This document shows positions 17,034 to 25,337 of a DNA stretch of 64,000 bases, piece after piece (within the stretch, counting starts at the first letter, position 1; the number at the start of each line of letters is the position of its first letter). Position numbers and translations under genes: made by a program. The DNA is taken from assembly GCA_905373475.1 (NCBI GenBank), contig CAJPTC010000012.1:3939-67938 (forward strand), read 5' to 3'. Source of the stretch: Bacteroidia bacterium. Lineage in GTDB: Bacteria > Bacteroidota > Bacteroidia > Bacteroidales > CAJPTX01. The notes below the pieces were generated by a model. It worked only from the letters and a program-made list of their open reading frames with translations, was not told the DNA's origin and made no database searches.

Positions 17034-17948
17034 CTACCAATCCTCTTTGACTAGAAAACTGTCTCCCACTCTCCGTTGCTGACGTACAAGATTGAGAGAC
17101 AAAAGAGGAAACGTTCCATTATTGTAAACTACCTGATGAGGCTGTATTACTCGGAAGAGTTCTAAGCCATTCTCCTTCAAAGCCATAAATTCTCTGTTCT
17201 CGTTTTCGTAACCCACAAATTCTAGCGAATAATTCATGTAGTCCAGATATAAATGTTGGTTGTCGTTTTCATAAAGCGCAACTATGCGCTCTATGCTAAA
17301 TGGAAGTACGTCTTTACCAAATTCACCCAGCTGTTCAGAGTAAAGAGCTATCTTCTTCGCATCCCCCTCTTTAATAGTAGATGCACCCTTCTCTCTTTCA
17401 TACTCTTTTATTGTTCTGAAGTAGAAATCCTTATTAGGAGCACTCTCTGGCTTTAGTAAATACAACAAGGGAACTCCCCTGTAAATGGGGCTAGGTTGTG
17501 ACTCAATAACATTATCATTCGCTACTAACCTTTGCGTACCCACAATCGCCAATTTTATGGGCTGCTCAGATAGGTTTTCCAACTTCAAATACTCTGCACC
17601 ACCCTCGCCCAATAGAACTCCGACGTCTAGTTTCTTATAGCGTTCTTTTACCTTATTTCCTCCACCCCGCTGCTTAAGATTTACACTATCATACTTTACA
17701 ACGACTCTTCCCAAATTCAAGATATAGGGAGTCTGTATTGTCTTTGTTACCAACTTATTAGACGTTCCATCGCTTACCTCATAATACGATACACGGACGT
17801 CTGCTGGCGTTTCGCTAGAGATTACAATCAAATTTCTCGATACCACTGCCGTTTTATTTCGCTCAGCATCCTCAAAGAAAGTATAGGTGCAGGCGCAAAT
17901 GCTTACTAGTGGTATAACTGCAAGTACGACTTTCAACAATGTTTTCAT
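17034..17948 (-). CDS. Hypothetical lipoprotein, tandem paralogue 3
   Basis: A 304-residue protein with signal sequence MKTLLKVVLAVIPLVSICAC and a lipobox cysteine, then TYTFFEDAERNKTA. It shares its whole length with the two genes upstream: YYEVSDGTSNKLVTKT, the strand KYDS, YLKLENLSEQPIKLAIVG, NPIYRGVPLLYL-like (here SPIYRGVPLLYLLKPE), RIVALYENDNQHLYLDYMNYSLE and a shared VKEDW end. The family is not recognised. The start at 17948 is preferred because it begins the signal peptide; the longer frame reads through the duplicated spacer. Likely in the outer or inner membrane, role unknown. Confidence 0.8.
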   Translation of the reverse strand: MKTLLKVVLAVIPLVSICACTYTFFEDAERNKTAVVSRNLIVISSETPADVRVSYYEVSDGTSNKLVTKTIQTPYILNLGRVVVKYDSVNLKQRGGGNKVKERYKKLDVGVLLGEGGAEYLKLENLSEQPIKLAIVGTQRLVANDNVIESQPSPIYRGVPLLYLLKPESAPNKDFYFRTIKEYEREKGASTIKEGDAKKIALYSEQLGEFGKDVLPFSIERIVALYENDNQHLYLDYMNYSLEFVGYENENREFMALKENGLELFRVIQPHQVVYNNGTFPLLSLNLVRQQRRVGDSFLVKEDW

Positions 17949-17975
17949 CTTCGAGCTTTTTAACGTAATAGTTTC

Positions 17976-17983
17976 CAAAATTA
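17976..17983 (-). promoter_or_regulatory. -7 promoter element for lipoprotein paralogue 3
   Basis: TAATTTTG on the minus strand, preceded by TTTTCG 18-23 bases upstream, lies 28 bases before the ATG. The whole spacer is duplicated in front of paralogue 2. Confidence 0.65.
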
Positions 17984-18025
17984 AAAATCTTGTACTTGAA
18001 CGAAAAGAACTCCGTTCCCCGTAGA

Positions 18026-18967
18026 CTACCAATCCTCTTTGACGAGAATGTTGCTGCCTTTACCCCTTATATGACCGGAGAAACTAAGAGGTAAAAGCGG
18101 GAATGCACCTTGATTGTAGACCACTTCATGCGGCTTTACTACTCTGAAAAGTTCTATATCATCTTCCCTTTTTAACTCTCTAAATTTTGTATTCTCGTTC
18201 GCATACCCCTCTAGCTCTAGTGAATAGTTCAAGTAGGTCAAAAACAAATGTTGGCTCTCGTTCTCGTAAAGCGATACTATTTTTTCTGCATTAAAGGGAA
18301 GATCAGCAGCACTGAATTCGCCCAATCGGTCTGGATACAATGCTATCTTTTTTAACTCTCCTGGCAAAAAAGAGATGAGCTCGCCCTTTTTATCTCTTGT
18401 AATCTCTTTAAGTGTCTCAAAATAAAGTTCTTTACTAGGAGATGTTTCAGGCTTTATCAGATATAGTAAAGGAACCCCTTTGTATATTGGATTGGGATGA
18501 AGATCTATTATCTCTCGTTCATCATCTCCCGTAGTTTTCAATTTTTGAGCTCCAACAATCGCAAATTTTATTGTTTGATCGGATACGTTTTCCAATTTGA
18601 AATACCCTGCCCCTCCCTTGCCAAAAAGGGTAGTTAGGTTTATTTTCTTGTAAATTTCCTTTACTTCATCTTTTCCACAATATACATGCAATTTGAGGAG
18701 TGCACTGTCGTACTTCACGATAGCTTTCCCCATATCCAGAATACAAGGCGTACGTAGTGTCTTAGTCACTAATTTATTAGATGTACCATCACTTACTTCG
18801 TAGTACGAGATTTTGAAATCTGATGGCGTATCGCTTGAAAAAGCAATGAGATTACGCATTATAATTGCCGTTTTCTCTCGCGTTGCATCTTCATGATATG
18901 TATAAGTACAGGCACTTAGACTCACGAAAGGAATTACTGCAAGTGCAACTTTCAATAATGTTTTCAT
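18026..18967 (-). CDS. Hypothetical lipoprotein, tandem paralogue 2
   Basis: A 313-residue lipoprotein with signal MKTLLKVALAVIPFVSLSAC, almost the same as paralogue 3, and a body closest to paralogue 1: NPIYKGVPLLYLIKPETSPS, KIALYPDRLGEFSA, EKIVSLYENESQHLFLTYL, and the C-terminal block GHIRGKGSNILVKEDW. The N-terminal half follows paralogue 3 and the C-terminal half follows paralogue 1, which suggests unequal crossing over or gene conversion. No catalytic motif was seen; the repeated NESQHLFLTYLNYSLE suggests a beta-sandwich fold, which is a guess. Confidence 0.8.
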   Translation of the reverse strand: MKTLLKVALAVIPFVSLSACTYTYHEDATREKTAIIMRNLIAFSSDTPSDFKISYYEVSDGTSNKLVTKTLRTPCILDMGKAIVKYDSALLKLHVYCGKDEVKEIYKKINLTTLFGKGGAGYFKLENVSDQTIKFAIVGAQKLKTTGDDEREIIDLHPNPIYKGVPLLYLIKPETSPSKELYFETLKEITRDKKGELISFLPGELKKIALYPDRLGEFSAADLPFNAEKIVSLYENESQHLFLTYLNYSLELEGYANENTKFRELKREDDIELFRVVKPHEVVYNQGAFPLLPLSFSGHIRGKGSNILVKEDW

Positions 18968-18994
18968 CTTCGAGCTTTTTAACGTAACGGTTTC

Positions 18995-19002
18995 CAAAAT
19001 TA
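18995..19002 (-). promoter_or_regulatory. -7 promoter element for lipoprotein paralogue 2
   Basis: TAATTTTG, in the same place and context as the element before paralogue 3. Confidence 0.65.
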
Positions 19003-19044
19003 AAAATCTTGTACTTGGACGAAAAGAACTCCGTTCCTCGTAAG

Positions 19045-19983
19045 CTACCAATCCTCCTTGACGAGAATATTGCTGCCTTTCCCCTTTATATGACCAGAGA
19101 AACTAAGAGGTAAAAGCGGAGACTCGCCATGATTGTAAACCACTTCATGCGGCTTTACTACTCTGAAAAGTTCTATCCCTTTTTCCTTTTTTAAGCTTCT
19201 AAATTGTGTATTCCCTTTCGCATACCCCTTTAACTCTAGCGAATAATCCAAGTAAGTCAGGAATAAATGTTGGCTTTCATTCTCATAAAGCGACACGATT
19301 TTCTCGGCGCTGAAGGGAAGCTCGTCACTACCGAAATCGCCCAATCGGTCTGGATACAATGTTATCTTTTTTAATCCTCTTGGGATCATGGAATGCAAAT
19401 CGCCATCACTCGTATGAGCTTGAATGGTCTCAAAATAGAGTTCCTTACTGGGAGATGTTTCAGGCTTTAGCAGATATAGCAAGGGGACACCTTTGTATAT
19501 GGGATTAGGATGACGGGCAATTATCTCGTATTCTTCATCCCTAATAGTTGTCAATTTCTGAACTCCTACGATTGCCAACTTTATTGTTTCGCCTGATAAA
19601 TTCTCGAGTTTAAAATATTCAGCTCCTCCTTCTTTGTAGAGCTTTTCCCAACAAAGCCTTTTATATGCATCCTTTACATATTTTTTCCCACAATAGCCTC
19701 CTTGTGTTACAAACACTACACTATCGTACTCCACAACAGCTTTCCCCATATCTAAAAGAGAAGGGGTACGTAACGTCCTTGTCACTAATCTATTGGAGAT
19801 ACCATCATTAGTCTCGTAATATGAGATGCAGAAATCCGAAGGACTTTTACTGGAAAGCAGCACCAAGTTACGCCTCACCATTGCTGTTTTGCTTCGCTCA
19901 GCATCTTCATAAAATGCCCGTGTACACGAACAAAAACACGCGCAAATGAGAGCGACAGAGACGGCAAGATTAGAAGATTTCAT
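19045..19983 (-). CDS. Hypothetical lipoprotein, tandem paralogue 1
   Basis: The first gene of the cluster, 312 residues, with a different signal peptide (MKSSNLAVSVALICACFCSC) and cysteine-rich lipobox area. The mature part has FYEDAERSKTAMVRRNL, SYYETNDGISNRLVTRTLRT, YFKLENLSGETIKLAIVG, and the shared end KGSNILVKEDW. It lacks the duplicated upstream spacer of paralogues 2 and 3, so it probably represents the older copy or was joined separately. The product is unrecognised; three expressed variants side by side may allow antigenic or ligand diversity, which is inference. Confidence 0.8.
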   Translation of the reverse strand: MKSSNLAVSVALICACFCSCTRAFYEDAERSKTAMVRRNLVLLSSKSPSDFCISYYETNDGISNRLVTRTLRTPSLLDMGKAVVEYDSVVFVTQGGYCGKKYVKDAYKRLCWEKLYKEGGAEYFKLENLSGETIKLAIVGVQKLTTIRDEEYEIIARHPNPIYKGVPLLYLLKPETSPSKELYFETIQAHTSDGDLHSMIPRGLKKITLYPDRLGDFGSDELPFSAEKIVSLYENESQHLFLTYLDYSLELKGYAKGNTQFRSLKKEKGIELFRVVKPHEVVYNHGESPLLPLSFSGHIKGKGSNILVKEDW

Positions 19984-20048
19984 TATCAGTGTGCGCTTTT
20001 TTTATTTTTTGCTATCCAACAAACTGCATAGGAGAACAGGAAAACACT

Positions 20049-20258
20049 TTAATCCCAAACCAGTAACCATGGATTCCACCAATCGACAATCAATCCAACT
20101 CATCGCAGTAGCAATGCTAGTTGCTCAGTAGTAAGGGAAATATCGAGCTGTTTCTCAATAATCACTTGTTGTTATCTTTCATAGGTTTGTTGTTTACAAG
20201 AAATAACCCCTAAAATCATTAGGAGACTTAGGCTAAAAAACCTGAGTTTGTTGTCAAA
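20049..20258 (-). pseudogene. Possible remnant of a small lipoprotein gene
   Basis: One minus-strand frame reads KLRFFSLSLLMILGVISCK, a good signal peptide with a lipobox, then QQTYER and a TAA stop, then VIIEKQLDISLTTEQLALLLR and a TGA stop, then VGLIVDWWNPWLLVWD and TAA. Three protein-like stretches in one frame broken by stops look like a decayed gene. No good start codon precedes the signal; an ATG at 20266 is in another frame. A tiny real lipoprotein ending at the first stop cannot be excluded. Confidence 0.35.
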
Positions 20259-20316
20259 CTACTCATCTCTGTCCTTTTTAATGATTTATTTCCCTGTTGT
20301 ACGTTAACATGTCAAT

Positions 20317-20348
20317 ATTGTTGCACTGTATTTTTACAGAACAACAAT
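20317..20348. other. Symmetric hairpin
   Basis: ATTGTTG pairs with CAACAAT, and inside it CTGTA pairs with TACAG around TTTT, with one two-base mismatch between the stems. No T-run follows, so it is not a simple terminator. It lies between the secG terminator and the lipoprotein remnant. Confidence 0.5.
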
Positions 20349-20420
20349 CATGACAAAATAGAATGCTAATACACGACAACTTAGATGATATTAACGATGT
20401 ATCTCCGAAACCACAGGAAA

Positions 20421-20453
20421 TAAAAAAGCGACGCGGTTAAGACCGCGTCGCTT
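20421..20453 (-). terminator. Terminator of the secG operon
   Basis: On the minus strand AAGCGACGCGGT pairs with ACCGCGTCGCTT around a 4-base loop and runs into TTTTTTATTTCC, 34 bases past the secG stop. Confidence 0.9.
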
Positions 20454-20486
20454 ACTACCAACTACTTACAATGAAACGAAAAACGA

Positions 20487-20876
20487 CTATTCTTCTACTG
20501 GTGTCTCACTAGGTTGCGAAGCATCTGCAGCTGGTGTTTCCGCCGTAGGTACTTCTGCTCCCTCGGGGACATCGGGCACTGTAGTAGGCATTACACCAGA
20601 GGTTGTACGCTGCACCTGTTCTTGGATACGAGACTGTTGTGAATCATCTTGTACGTGTGGAATTGCAGCTACAGCAACCACACAGAAAAGTACAAGTGCT
20701 ACTGCGAGCGTCCAAGTAGATTTCTCTAAAAAGTCTGCCGTCTTACGCACACCCATCACTTGCCCTGCTCCCGAAAAGTTCGATGCCAAACCACCGCCCT
20801 TAGAGTTCTGTACAAGAACTATTAGTATCAGCAAGAAGCAAACAATCAGAATCAACACAGAAAAAAGACTATACAT
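20487..20876 (-). CDS. secG: Preprotein translocase subunit SecG
   Basis: SecG is the small helper subunit of the SecYEG channel. The 129-residue protein has two membrane helices (residues 4-23 and 54-72) joined by the conserved loop VLVQNSKGGGLASNFSG and QVMGVRKTADFLEKSTW. The C-terminal tail of about 50 residues is rich in Pro, Glu and Ala, a common Bacteroidetes extension. It closes the sigma-54 activator-lptE-TPR-secG operon, 13 bases after the preceding gene, an order I recall from other Bacteroidales. Confidence 0.95.
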   Translation of the reverse strand: MYSLFSVLILIVCFLLILIVLVQNSKGGGLASNFSGAGQVMGVRKTADFLEKSTWTLAVALVLFCVVAVAAIPHVQDDSQQSRIQEQVQRTTSGVMPTTVPDVPEGAEVPTAETPAADASQPSETPVEE

Positions 20877-20889
20877 CGTATCCTACCAC

Positions 20890-21750
20890 TCAATCGTTAG
20901 ACCGCTCAAGCAGCGCACTGAGCCGCTCAATTTCCTTCGCAAAGTAAGTACTTTTTTCTGGAAACGTTTGTACGAGTTTTTCATAGACATGAATAGCGCT
21001 TTCATACTCGGCAAGGCTTTCATGCAACTTTGCTACACGCTCCATCGTGGTGCTATGTGTTACACTACGCGATGCCGCGCTAAGATCTTCTGGCTCAAGC
21101 CCCATACGCTCCTCTTCTTCCGCCTCACGCTGCACGGTGGCCTTGATTCCATCTTCGGCATTCAGGTTTTGCAAAAAATTATTGATAAGCTCCATTTGCT
21201 CCTCTGGGGTCACAGGATGCCAAAACTCACGAGCCGCGAAGGTATCTGAAGCCGCTGGGGCACTGTAACGCGGATTGAGGTGCGTGGTCGTATAGAGATA
21301 GATCTCCTCCTCTCCCAAATGCTCGGTTGTTTCCAATGTGTAAAGCGCAGCGGCAGGGAATGGTACAACGCTCTGCAAAGAATGCTCTAGCACACCCGCC
21401 AATTCATTCTTCTCATTCGTTGTCGTAATACTACTTACCGTAGGAAGCATAACAGCAGAAGCAGTATTCTTTTCCGCCGCCTCTTTTTGCTCGCGAAGTA
21501 GATTTAAGCGCATTGCGTCGCGGTAACGAAAAAGCGCAAAGGCATCGGGTAGCGCTATGGCTGCTCGGCTTCTTCGCATTACCACCTCCTCGGCATTCTT
21601 ACTCAACGCCTCGGCATTGGCAGCTACTAGGAGTTGAACCCCCTGGAAGAACGGATACTTGGCTTCCAAAGCAAGTAGCTGCTTAACTTCTTCTTTGGTA
21701 AGAAGATGCGGAGTGCGAAGCAGAGAATAGAAAAATGCAGTATTATCCAT
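20890..21750 (-). CDS. TPR-containing hypothetical protein
   Basis: A 286-residue soluble protein with no signal peptide. The N-terminal half is helical (LLALEAKYPFFQGVQLL, ALFRYRDAMRLNLLRE). The C-terminal part has a plain tetratricopeptide unit, VAKLHESLAEYESAIHVYEKLVQTFP, near residues 240-270. Acidic low-complexity sequence lies between. The position between lptE and secG is typical of Bacteroidetes, yet no function is assigned; a cytosolic scaffold for envelope biogenesis is possible. Confidence 0.85.
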   Translation of the reverse strand: MDNTAFFYSLLRTPHLLTKEEVKQLLALEAKYPFFQGVQLLVAANAEALSKNAEEVVMRRSRAAIALPDAFALFRYRDAMRLNLLREQKEAAEKNTASAVMLPTVSSITTTNEKNELAGVLEHSLQSVVPFPAAALYTLETTEHLGEEEIYLYTTTHLNPRYSAPAASDTFAAREFWHPVTPEEQMELINNFLQNLNAEDGIKATVQREAEEEERMGLEPEDLSAASRSVTHSTTMERVAKLHESLAEYESAIHVYEKLVQTFPEKSTYFAKEIERLSALLERSND

Positions 21751-21766
21751 CGCAGAGGTCGTGCGC

Positions 21767-22282
21767 TTACCAATTGGCTACAGCGGCGTTGAAAATGTCG
21801 TCTATCAATTTTTCTTGTATAGTAGACACCAATGCAGGCTCGCTATCTGCGAACGATTGCGATGCCGGATAATCGGTATAGAAGGAAAAAGAACGCTCAA
21901 AATTGGCTTTCTCATCCTTCACATTCACGAACTTTACCTTTACCGTAATAGTAAGTCTATTCAGCGCAGCGGTCTCATTCCCCTGAATAGCAACGGGCGC
22001 AACCTCATATCCGACAATCTCCCCCGAGAATGCAAGATCGCCCGCAAAATCTTGAAGCGACAAGCTGGTTTGCGTCACAAAACGCTCCTTAAGCGCCTCT
22101 GTAAAATTGGATGCCAGTGTAGGATTAACCAACGGAGCTACATTAACAAATGGTGCAATACTTACCGTCTTTACTTCGGGCGAAATACTTGCCCCCGTAA
22201 ACGAATACTGCACCTTGCACGCCGACAAAAGAAATAGCAGAGCAAAGCAAGCCCCCCACCTCAACGTTCTACTTGTATTCAT
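21767..22282 (-). CDS. lptE: LPS-assembly lipoprotein LptE
   Basis: LptE is the lipoprotein plug of the LptD barrel that places lipopolysaccharide in the outer membrane. The 171-residue protein has a signal and lipobox (CFALLFLLSAC), then KVQYSFTGASISPEVKTVSI and FVNVAPLVNPTLASNFTEALKERF, matching the Bacteroidetes LptE family, whose members begin with a YSFTG motif and the same helical segment. The ATG at 22282 is 10 bases after the stop of the sigma-54 activator gene; an upstream start would overlap that gene and lack a signal peptide. Confidence 0.85.
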   Translation of the reverse strand: MNTSRTLRWGACFALLFLLSACKVQYSFTGASISPEVKTVSIAPFVNVAPLVNPTLASNFTEALKERFVTQTSLSLQDFAGDLAFSGEIVGYEVAPVAIQGNETAALNRLTITVKVKFVNVKDEKANFERSFSFYTDYPASQSFADSEPALVSTIQEKLIDDIFNAAVANW

Positions 22283-22292
22283 TTTGCGGCAG

Positions 22293-23543
22293 CTATTGTA
22301 TATCGTATTCTTGGAGTTTGCGGTAGAGTGTCCGCAACGAGATCCCAAGCTCTTCAGCCGCTTGCTTCCTGTGCCCGTTATGTTTTTGCAGTGCGTGGCG
22401 AATCATCTCTTCCTCCATATCGGCAATAGAACGTGGCACTTCTTCTACCGTTTCATTGTGCACTTCTTGCACGGGTATTTCCTCATGAATGGGAGATATA
22501 ATAGGCGGTTTTATCAGCGCACGATCCTCTCTTTGTCCGCTTAACTCAGCTAACGAACGCAGCGGATTGGCGTGTTCGTTGGGTACGGCATGCACCGCGG
22601 CGCTCTCCTGTTGCTGCATCAAGTTGAAGACCACCTGCCGCAATTCGTCTACATCCCCTCGTAAATCTCGTACTAACCCATACAACAACTCTCGTTCATG
22701 GTCTGGCATTCGTGTTTCATCAGAACGGTAGAGTGCTGGAAGGTGACGTTCCGTAGTTTGAGGTATGTAGCGCTGGAGTATCTCTGCCGTAATTTCTCTC
22801 TCAGTCTCAATTACCGAGATGCGCTCCGCCATATTCTTTAGTTCACGTACGTTACCTGGCCAGTTATAACCGAGAAGAATAGCTTCAGCACGCGCGTCCT
22901 GCAAACGAATGGGAGGCATATTGTATTTCTCTGCACACTCACCTGCGAACCATCGGAAAAGAAGAAGAACATCATCGCCTCGTTCCCGCAGTGGGGGAAT
23001 ACGAATGGGTACTGTTGAAAGACGATAATAAAGGTCTTCGCGAAACTTCCCCTCACGAATTGCGGTCTCAAGATTAACGTTGGTAGCCGCAACAATGCGA
23101 ATATCGGTCTGTATCGGCGTAGACGAACCTACTCGGTAGAACTCGCCAGTCTCCAGAATTCGGAGAAGACGTGCCTGCGTTGTAAGGGGGAGTTCGCCAA
23201 TTTCATCAAGGAATATGGTCCCTCTGTTTGCCACCTCGAAATACCCCTCTCTATTCTCTAGTGCTCCTGTAAACGACCCTTTGATGTGCCCAAAGAGTTC
23301 GGAGTCTAACGTACCTTCGGGAATAGCCGCACAGTTAACTGCAACGTAGCGCCCGTGTTTTCGGATGCCATACTGATGCACAATCTGCGGAAAGAACTCC
23401 TTACCAGAACCACTCTCGCCCGTCACCAAGACGGCAAGATCTGTACTTGCTACTTGGTATGCCACTTCTACGGCTCGTAGCAGTGCCGCATTGTTACCTA
23501 TGATTTTGAAGCGACGTTTAATCGCCTCTATGTCTACACGCAT
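22293..23543 (-). CDS. Sigma-54-dependent transcriptional activator
   Basis: A 416-residue AAA+ activator that lets sigma-54 RNA polymerase open promoters. It lacks an N-terminal receiver domain. The central domain (about residues 15-235) has Walker A GESGSGKE, ELFGHIKGSFTGA (the sigma-contact loop, with Ser in place of the more usual Ala in GAFTGA), Walker B GTIFLDEIGEL and the arginine finger area REDLYYRLS. The C-terminus has a Fis-type helix-turn-helix (EEMIRHALQKHNGHRKQAA, LGISLRTLYRKLQEY). The start at 23543 is supported by a promoter element at 23567-23574 that lies inside the longer frame. Confidence 0.93.
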   Translation of the reverse strand: MRVDIEAIKRRFKIIGNNAALLRAVEVAYQVASTDLAVLVTGESGSGKEFFPQIVHQYGIRKHGRYVAVNCAAIPEGTLDSELFGHIKGSFTGALENREGYFEVANRGTIFLDEIGELPLTTQARLLRILETGEFYRVGSSTPIQTDIRIVAATNVNLETAIREGKFREDLYYRLSTVPIRIPPLRERGDDVLLLFRWFAGECAEKYNMPPIRLQDARAEAILLGYNWPGNVRELKNMAERISVIETEREITAEILQRYIPQTTERHLPALYRSDETRMPDHERELLYGLVRDLRGDVDELRQVVFNLMQQQESAAVHAVPNEHANPLRSLAELSGQREDRALIKPPIISPIHEEIPVQEVHNETVEEVPRSIADMEEEMIRHALQKHNGHRKQAAEELGISLRTLYRKLQEYDIQ

Positions 23544-23566
23544 AATCTCGTTCCACCCCTTATGCA

Positions 23567-23574
23567 CAAAGATA
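23567..23574 (-). promoter_or_regulatory. -7 promoter element of the secG operon
   Basis: TATCTTTG on the minus strand, 24 bases before the ATG at 23543. Confidence 0.65.
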
Positions 23575-23621
23575 GTTAAAGTTGGAGCGGTGAGATTCTA
23601 GATTGCTTTGCATAAAACACA

Positions 23622-23655
23622 ATAAAAAAAGAGAGACTCACAGAGCCCCTCTCTT
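23622..23655 (-). terminator. Terminator of the ECF sigma/anti-sigma operon
   Basis: On the minus strand AAGAGAG pairs with CTCTCTT and is followed by TTTTTATTG. The stem of 7 bp has a 13-base loop. Confidence 0.7.
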
Positions 23656-23690
23656 GTTACGACGGTCTTATGCTAAACCTACTTTTAGAC

Positions 23691-24638
23691 TTATAGTTGG
23701 GCAAGTTGGGTGATGACAAAGTCGATAAACTTCACCCCAAACGGGCGCTCAGGCTTTGGTAAGTTCTCGTGTAGCTCTTGCATCTGCTCCTCAAATTCGG
23801 CAACATCATCTTCAAGCATAATCGTCTCCCAGTCGTGAAAAGCATCTAAATCTGGCGTTTTGCTCGCAATGAGTAGTGCATCATTCTGTCTTAGAACCGA
23901 CAAGGCATCTAAGGTAGGCAAGGGTAGCAGGGGCATTAGAGCAGGCAGGGGCTCGCCTACAGAAGCTGTAACCTGTCCAGATTGTTCCACCCCTTGCTCC
24001 GCCATGGGAAGCGCTATTGCAGGAGCAACAGAAGGTGTATCAGACTTAGTGGCTTGTTTTATAGCCACGCTTTGTGCGGGAACTTCATCGGGTGTAATCG
24101 CTTCAATTCGCTTTGTGGGTTTAGAGCTGGGAAATTCTGCCACAATTGGCGTTTGTGGCTGATGGTCGAACCAATTGCCTCCGAGTAACACGAACAAAAG
24201 CAGACACGCAGCAGCGGCTACCGCTTTCCAGAACAAGGGAGCAACAATAGGCTCGTGTCTTTTCAAACGTTCTTTGTGCGGGTATACAATATCGGAAGGT
24301 GCAACAAGACGCGTTTGTAGGATTGCGGTGCGAATCTGTGCATAACGAGAATAGGTACGGCATACCTCTTCTAGCTCTTGCGCTTCATGCAGAGTCAACT
24401 CTCCCTCCAGTTCCTTGTAGCAAAGCTCCTCAAAATGAGAAAGAGGTGCATCGTCCTCACTACGAATGGCTTTCAGACGCGCTCGCATTGCGCTGCTAGA
24501 TCCCGTAGTCGCAGCCGTGATGGAATCTTCACGCTCCAGCTCTTCGTTTAATGCCAACGCCTCTTCGGCACTTAAAAGCCCTGAACGAAGCCTTGCAAGT
24601 CGTTGGTCGTCATGCTGATCGTTATGCATTGCTCTCAT
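23691..24638 (-). CDS. Membrane protein paired with ECF sigma factor, probable anti-sigma factor
   Basis: A 315-residue protein with an acidic, helical cytosolic N-terminus of about 140 residues, one membrane helix (WKAVAAAACLLLFVLLGG) and a Pro/Ala-rich C-terminal part, presumably periplasmic. No zinc-binding HxxxCxxC is present. Its ATG overlaps the stop of the sigma gene (TAATG), so the pair is coupled. Gene order, topology and coupling point to an anti-sigma factor that holds the sigma at the membrane; there is no family signature that proves it. Confidence 0.7.
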   Translation of the reverse strand: MRAMHNDQHDDQRLARLRSGLLSAEEALALNEELEREDSITAATTGSSSAMRARLKAIRSEDDAPLSHFEELCYKELEGELTLHEAQELEEVCRTYSRYAQIRTAILQTRLVAPSDIVYPHKERLKRHEPIVAPLFWKAVAAAACLLLFVLLGGNWFDHQPQTPIVAEFPSSKPTKRIEAITPDEVPAQSVAIKQATKSDTPSVAPAIALPMAEQGVEQSGQVTASVGEPLPALMPLLPLPTLDALSVLRQNDALLIASKTPDLDAFHDWETIMLEDDVAEFEEQMQELHENLPKPERPFGVKFIDFVITQLAQL

Positions 24639-25120
24639 TACAGGATATTGTCTAACTCGCCGATATAGTTTCGTAAAAATTGTCTTGCACGGTGGATGTA
24701 CACCTTTACTTGTGTTTCCGAGAGATTGGCTATTTCGCCGATCTCGGCATAACTGTAGCCTTCGTAATCTCTCAAAAGTATTGCCGTACGTTGTGTCTCT
24801 GGCAAGAGCGCCAGCCCCCGATTGAGGTGTTCCTCAACATCAAAATTGGGCTGCTGTTCGTAGGAGCGCGAATGTGCTTCCTCTACACAAACTTGTTGTT
24901 TCTCAGTACGCATTACATCTACGGCCGCATTGTAGAGCGTGGTAAACAGATAGGAACGCGCTTTTTCTGCTCTTACGGTATCGTGTTTCTCCCAGAGGCG
25001 TGTAAAACTCTCTTGTACAAGATCCTCCGCCACAACCTGATTATTCATCAGGCGCAACGCAAAACGGTAAAGACCGTCGGCATACAGGTCTACGCTCTCA
25101 TTATACTCCTTAGCCGTCAT
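24638..25120 (-). CDS. ECF-type RNA polymerase sigma factor
   Basis: A 160-residue sigma-70 family protein of the extracytoplasmic function class. Region 2 is DLYADGLYRFALRLM to EDLVQESFTRLWEKH (the -10 contact helix), then SYLFTTLYNAAVDVMR. Region 4 is LLPETQRTAILLRDYEGYSYAEIGEI with helix-turn-helix LSETQVKVYIHRARQFLRNY. Start at 25120 is preferred: GGAGGG lies just before it, and the longer frame begins with GTG. The gene is divergent from the CAP lipoprotein gene. The stress or substrate sensed is unknown. Confidence 0.92.
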   Translation of the reverse strand: MTAKEYNESVDLYADGLYRFALRLMNNQVVAEDLVQESFTRLWEKHDTVRAEKARSYLFTTLYNAAVDVMRTEKQQVCVEEAHSRSYEQQPNFDVEEHLNRGLALLPETQRTAILLRDYEGYSYAEIGEIANLSETQVKVYIHRARQFLRNYIGELDNIL

Positions 25121-25337
25121 CGCCCTCCAACAACAAGACACTGGATCTTAAATCACCCGTAAGACGGAAGAGGTTGCAAAAAGTTACTGTCTGTAGAATT
25201 TTTTTTCGCCTTGATAACCTCCTGCGAACGAATTTAGTGAATTACGCTAAATGGGGCTGTATTGTACAAAAAGGGGCTGCTCAGACGTTCCTTTGTTACT
25301 AGCAATTTCGTTGGGACGAACGTAAATATTATCCAAG

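Larger units (their letters stand above)
19984..20486. other. Intergenic region with gene remnant and hairpins
   Basis: This 503-base gap holds a minus-strand lipoprotein-like remnant (20049-20258), a symmetric hairpin (20317-20348) and the secG terminator (20421-20453). No intact gene was seen. Confidence 0.6.

Noticed and set aside
24638..25120. Identification of this ECF factor as SigP, the PorX partner
   Set aside because: Region 2 and 4 motifs are general to the class, and the gene is far from porX; nothing in the sequence shows it is SigP.
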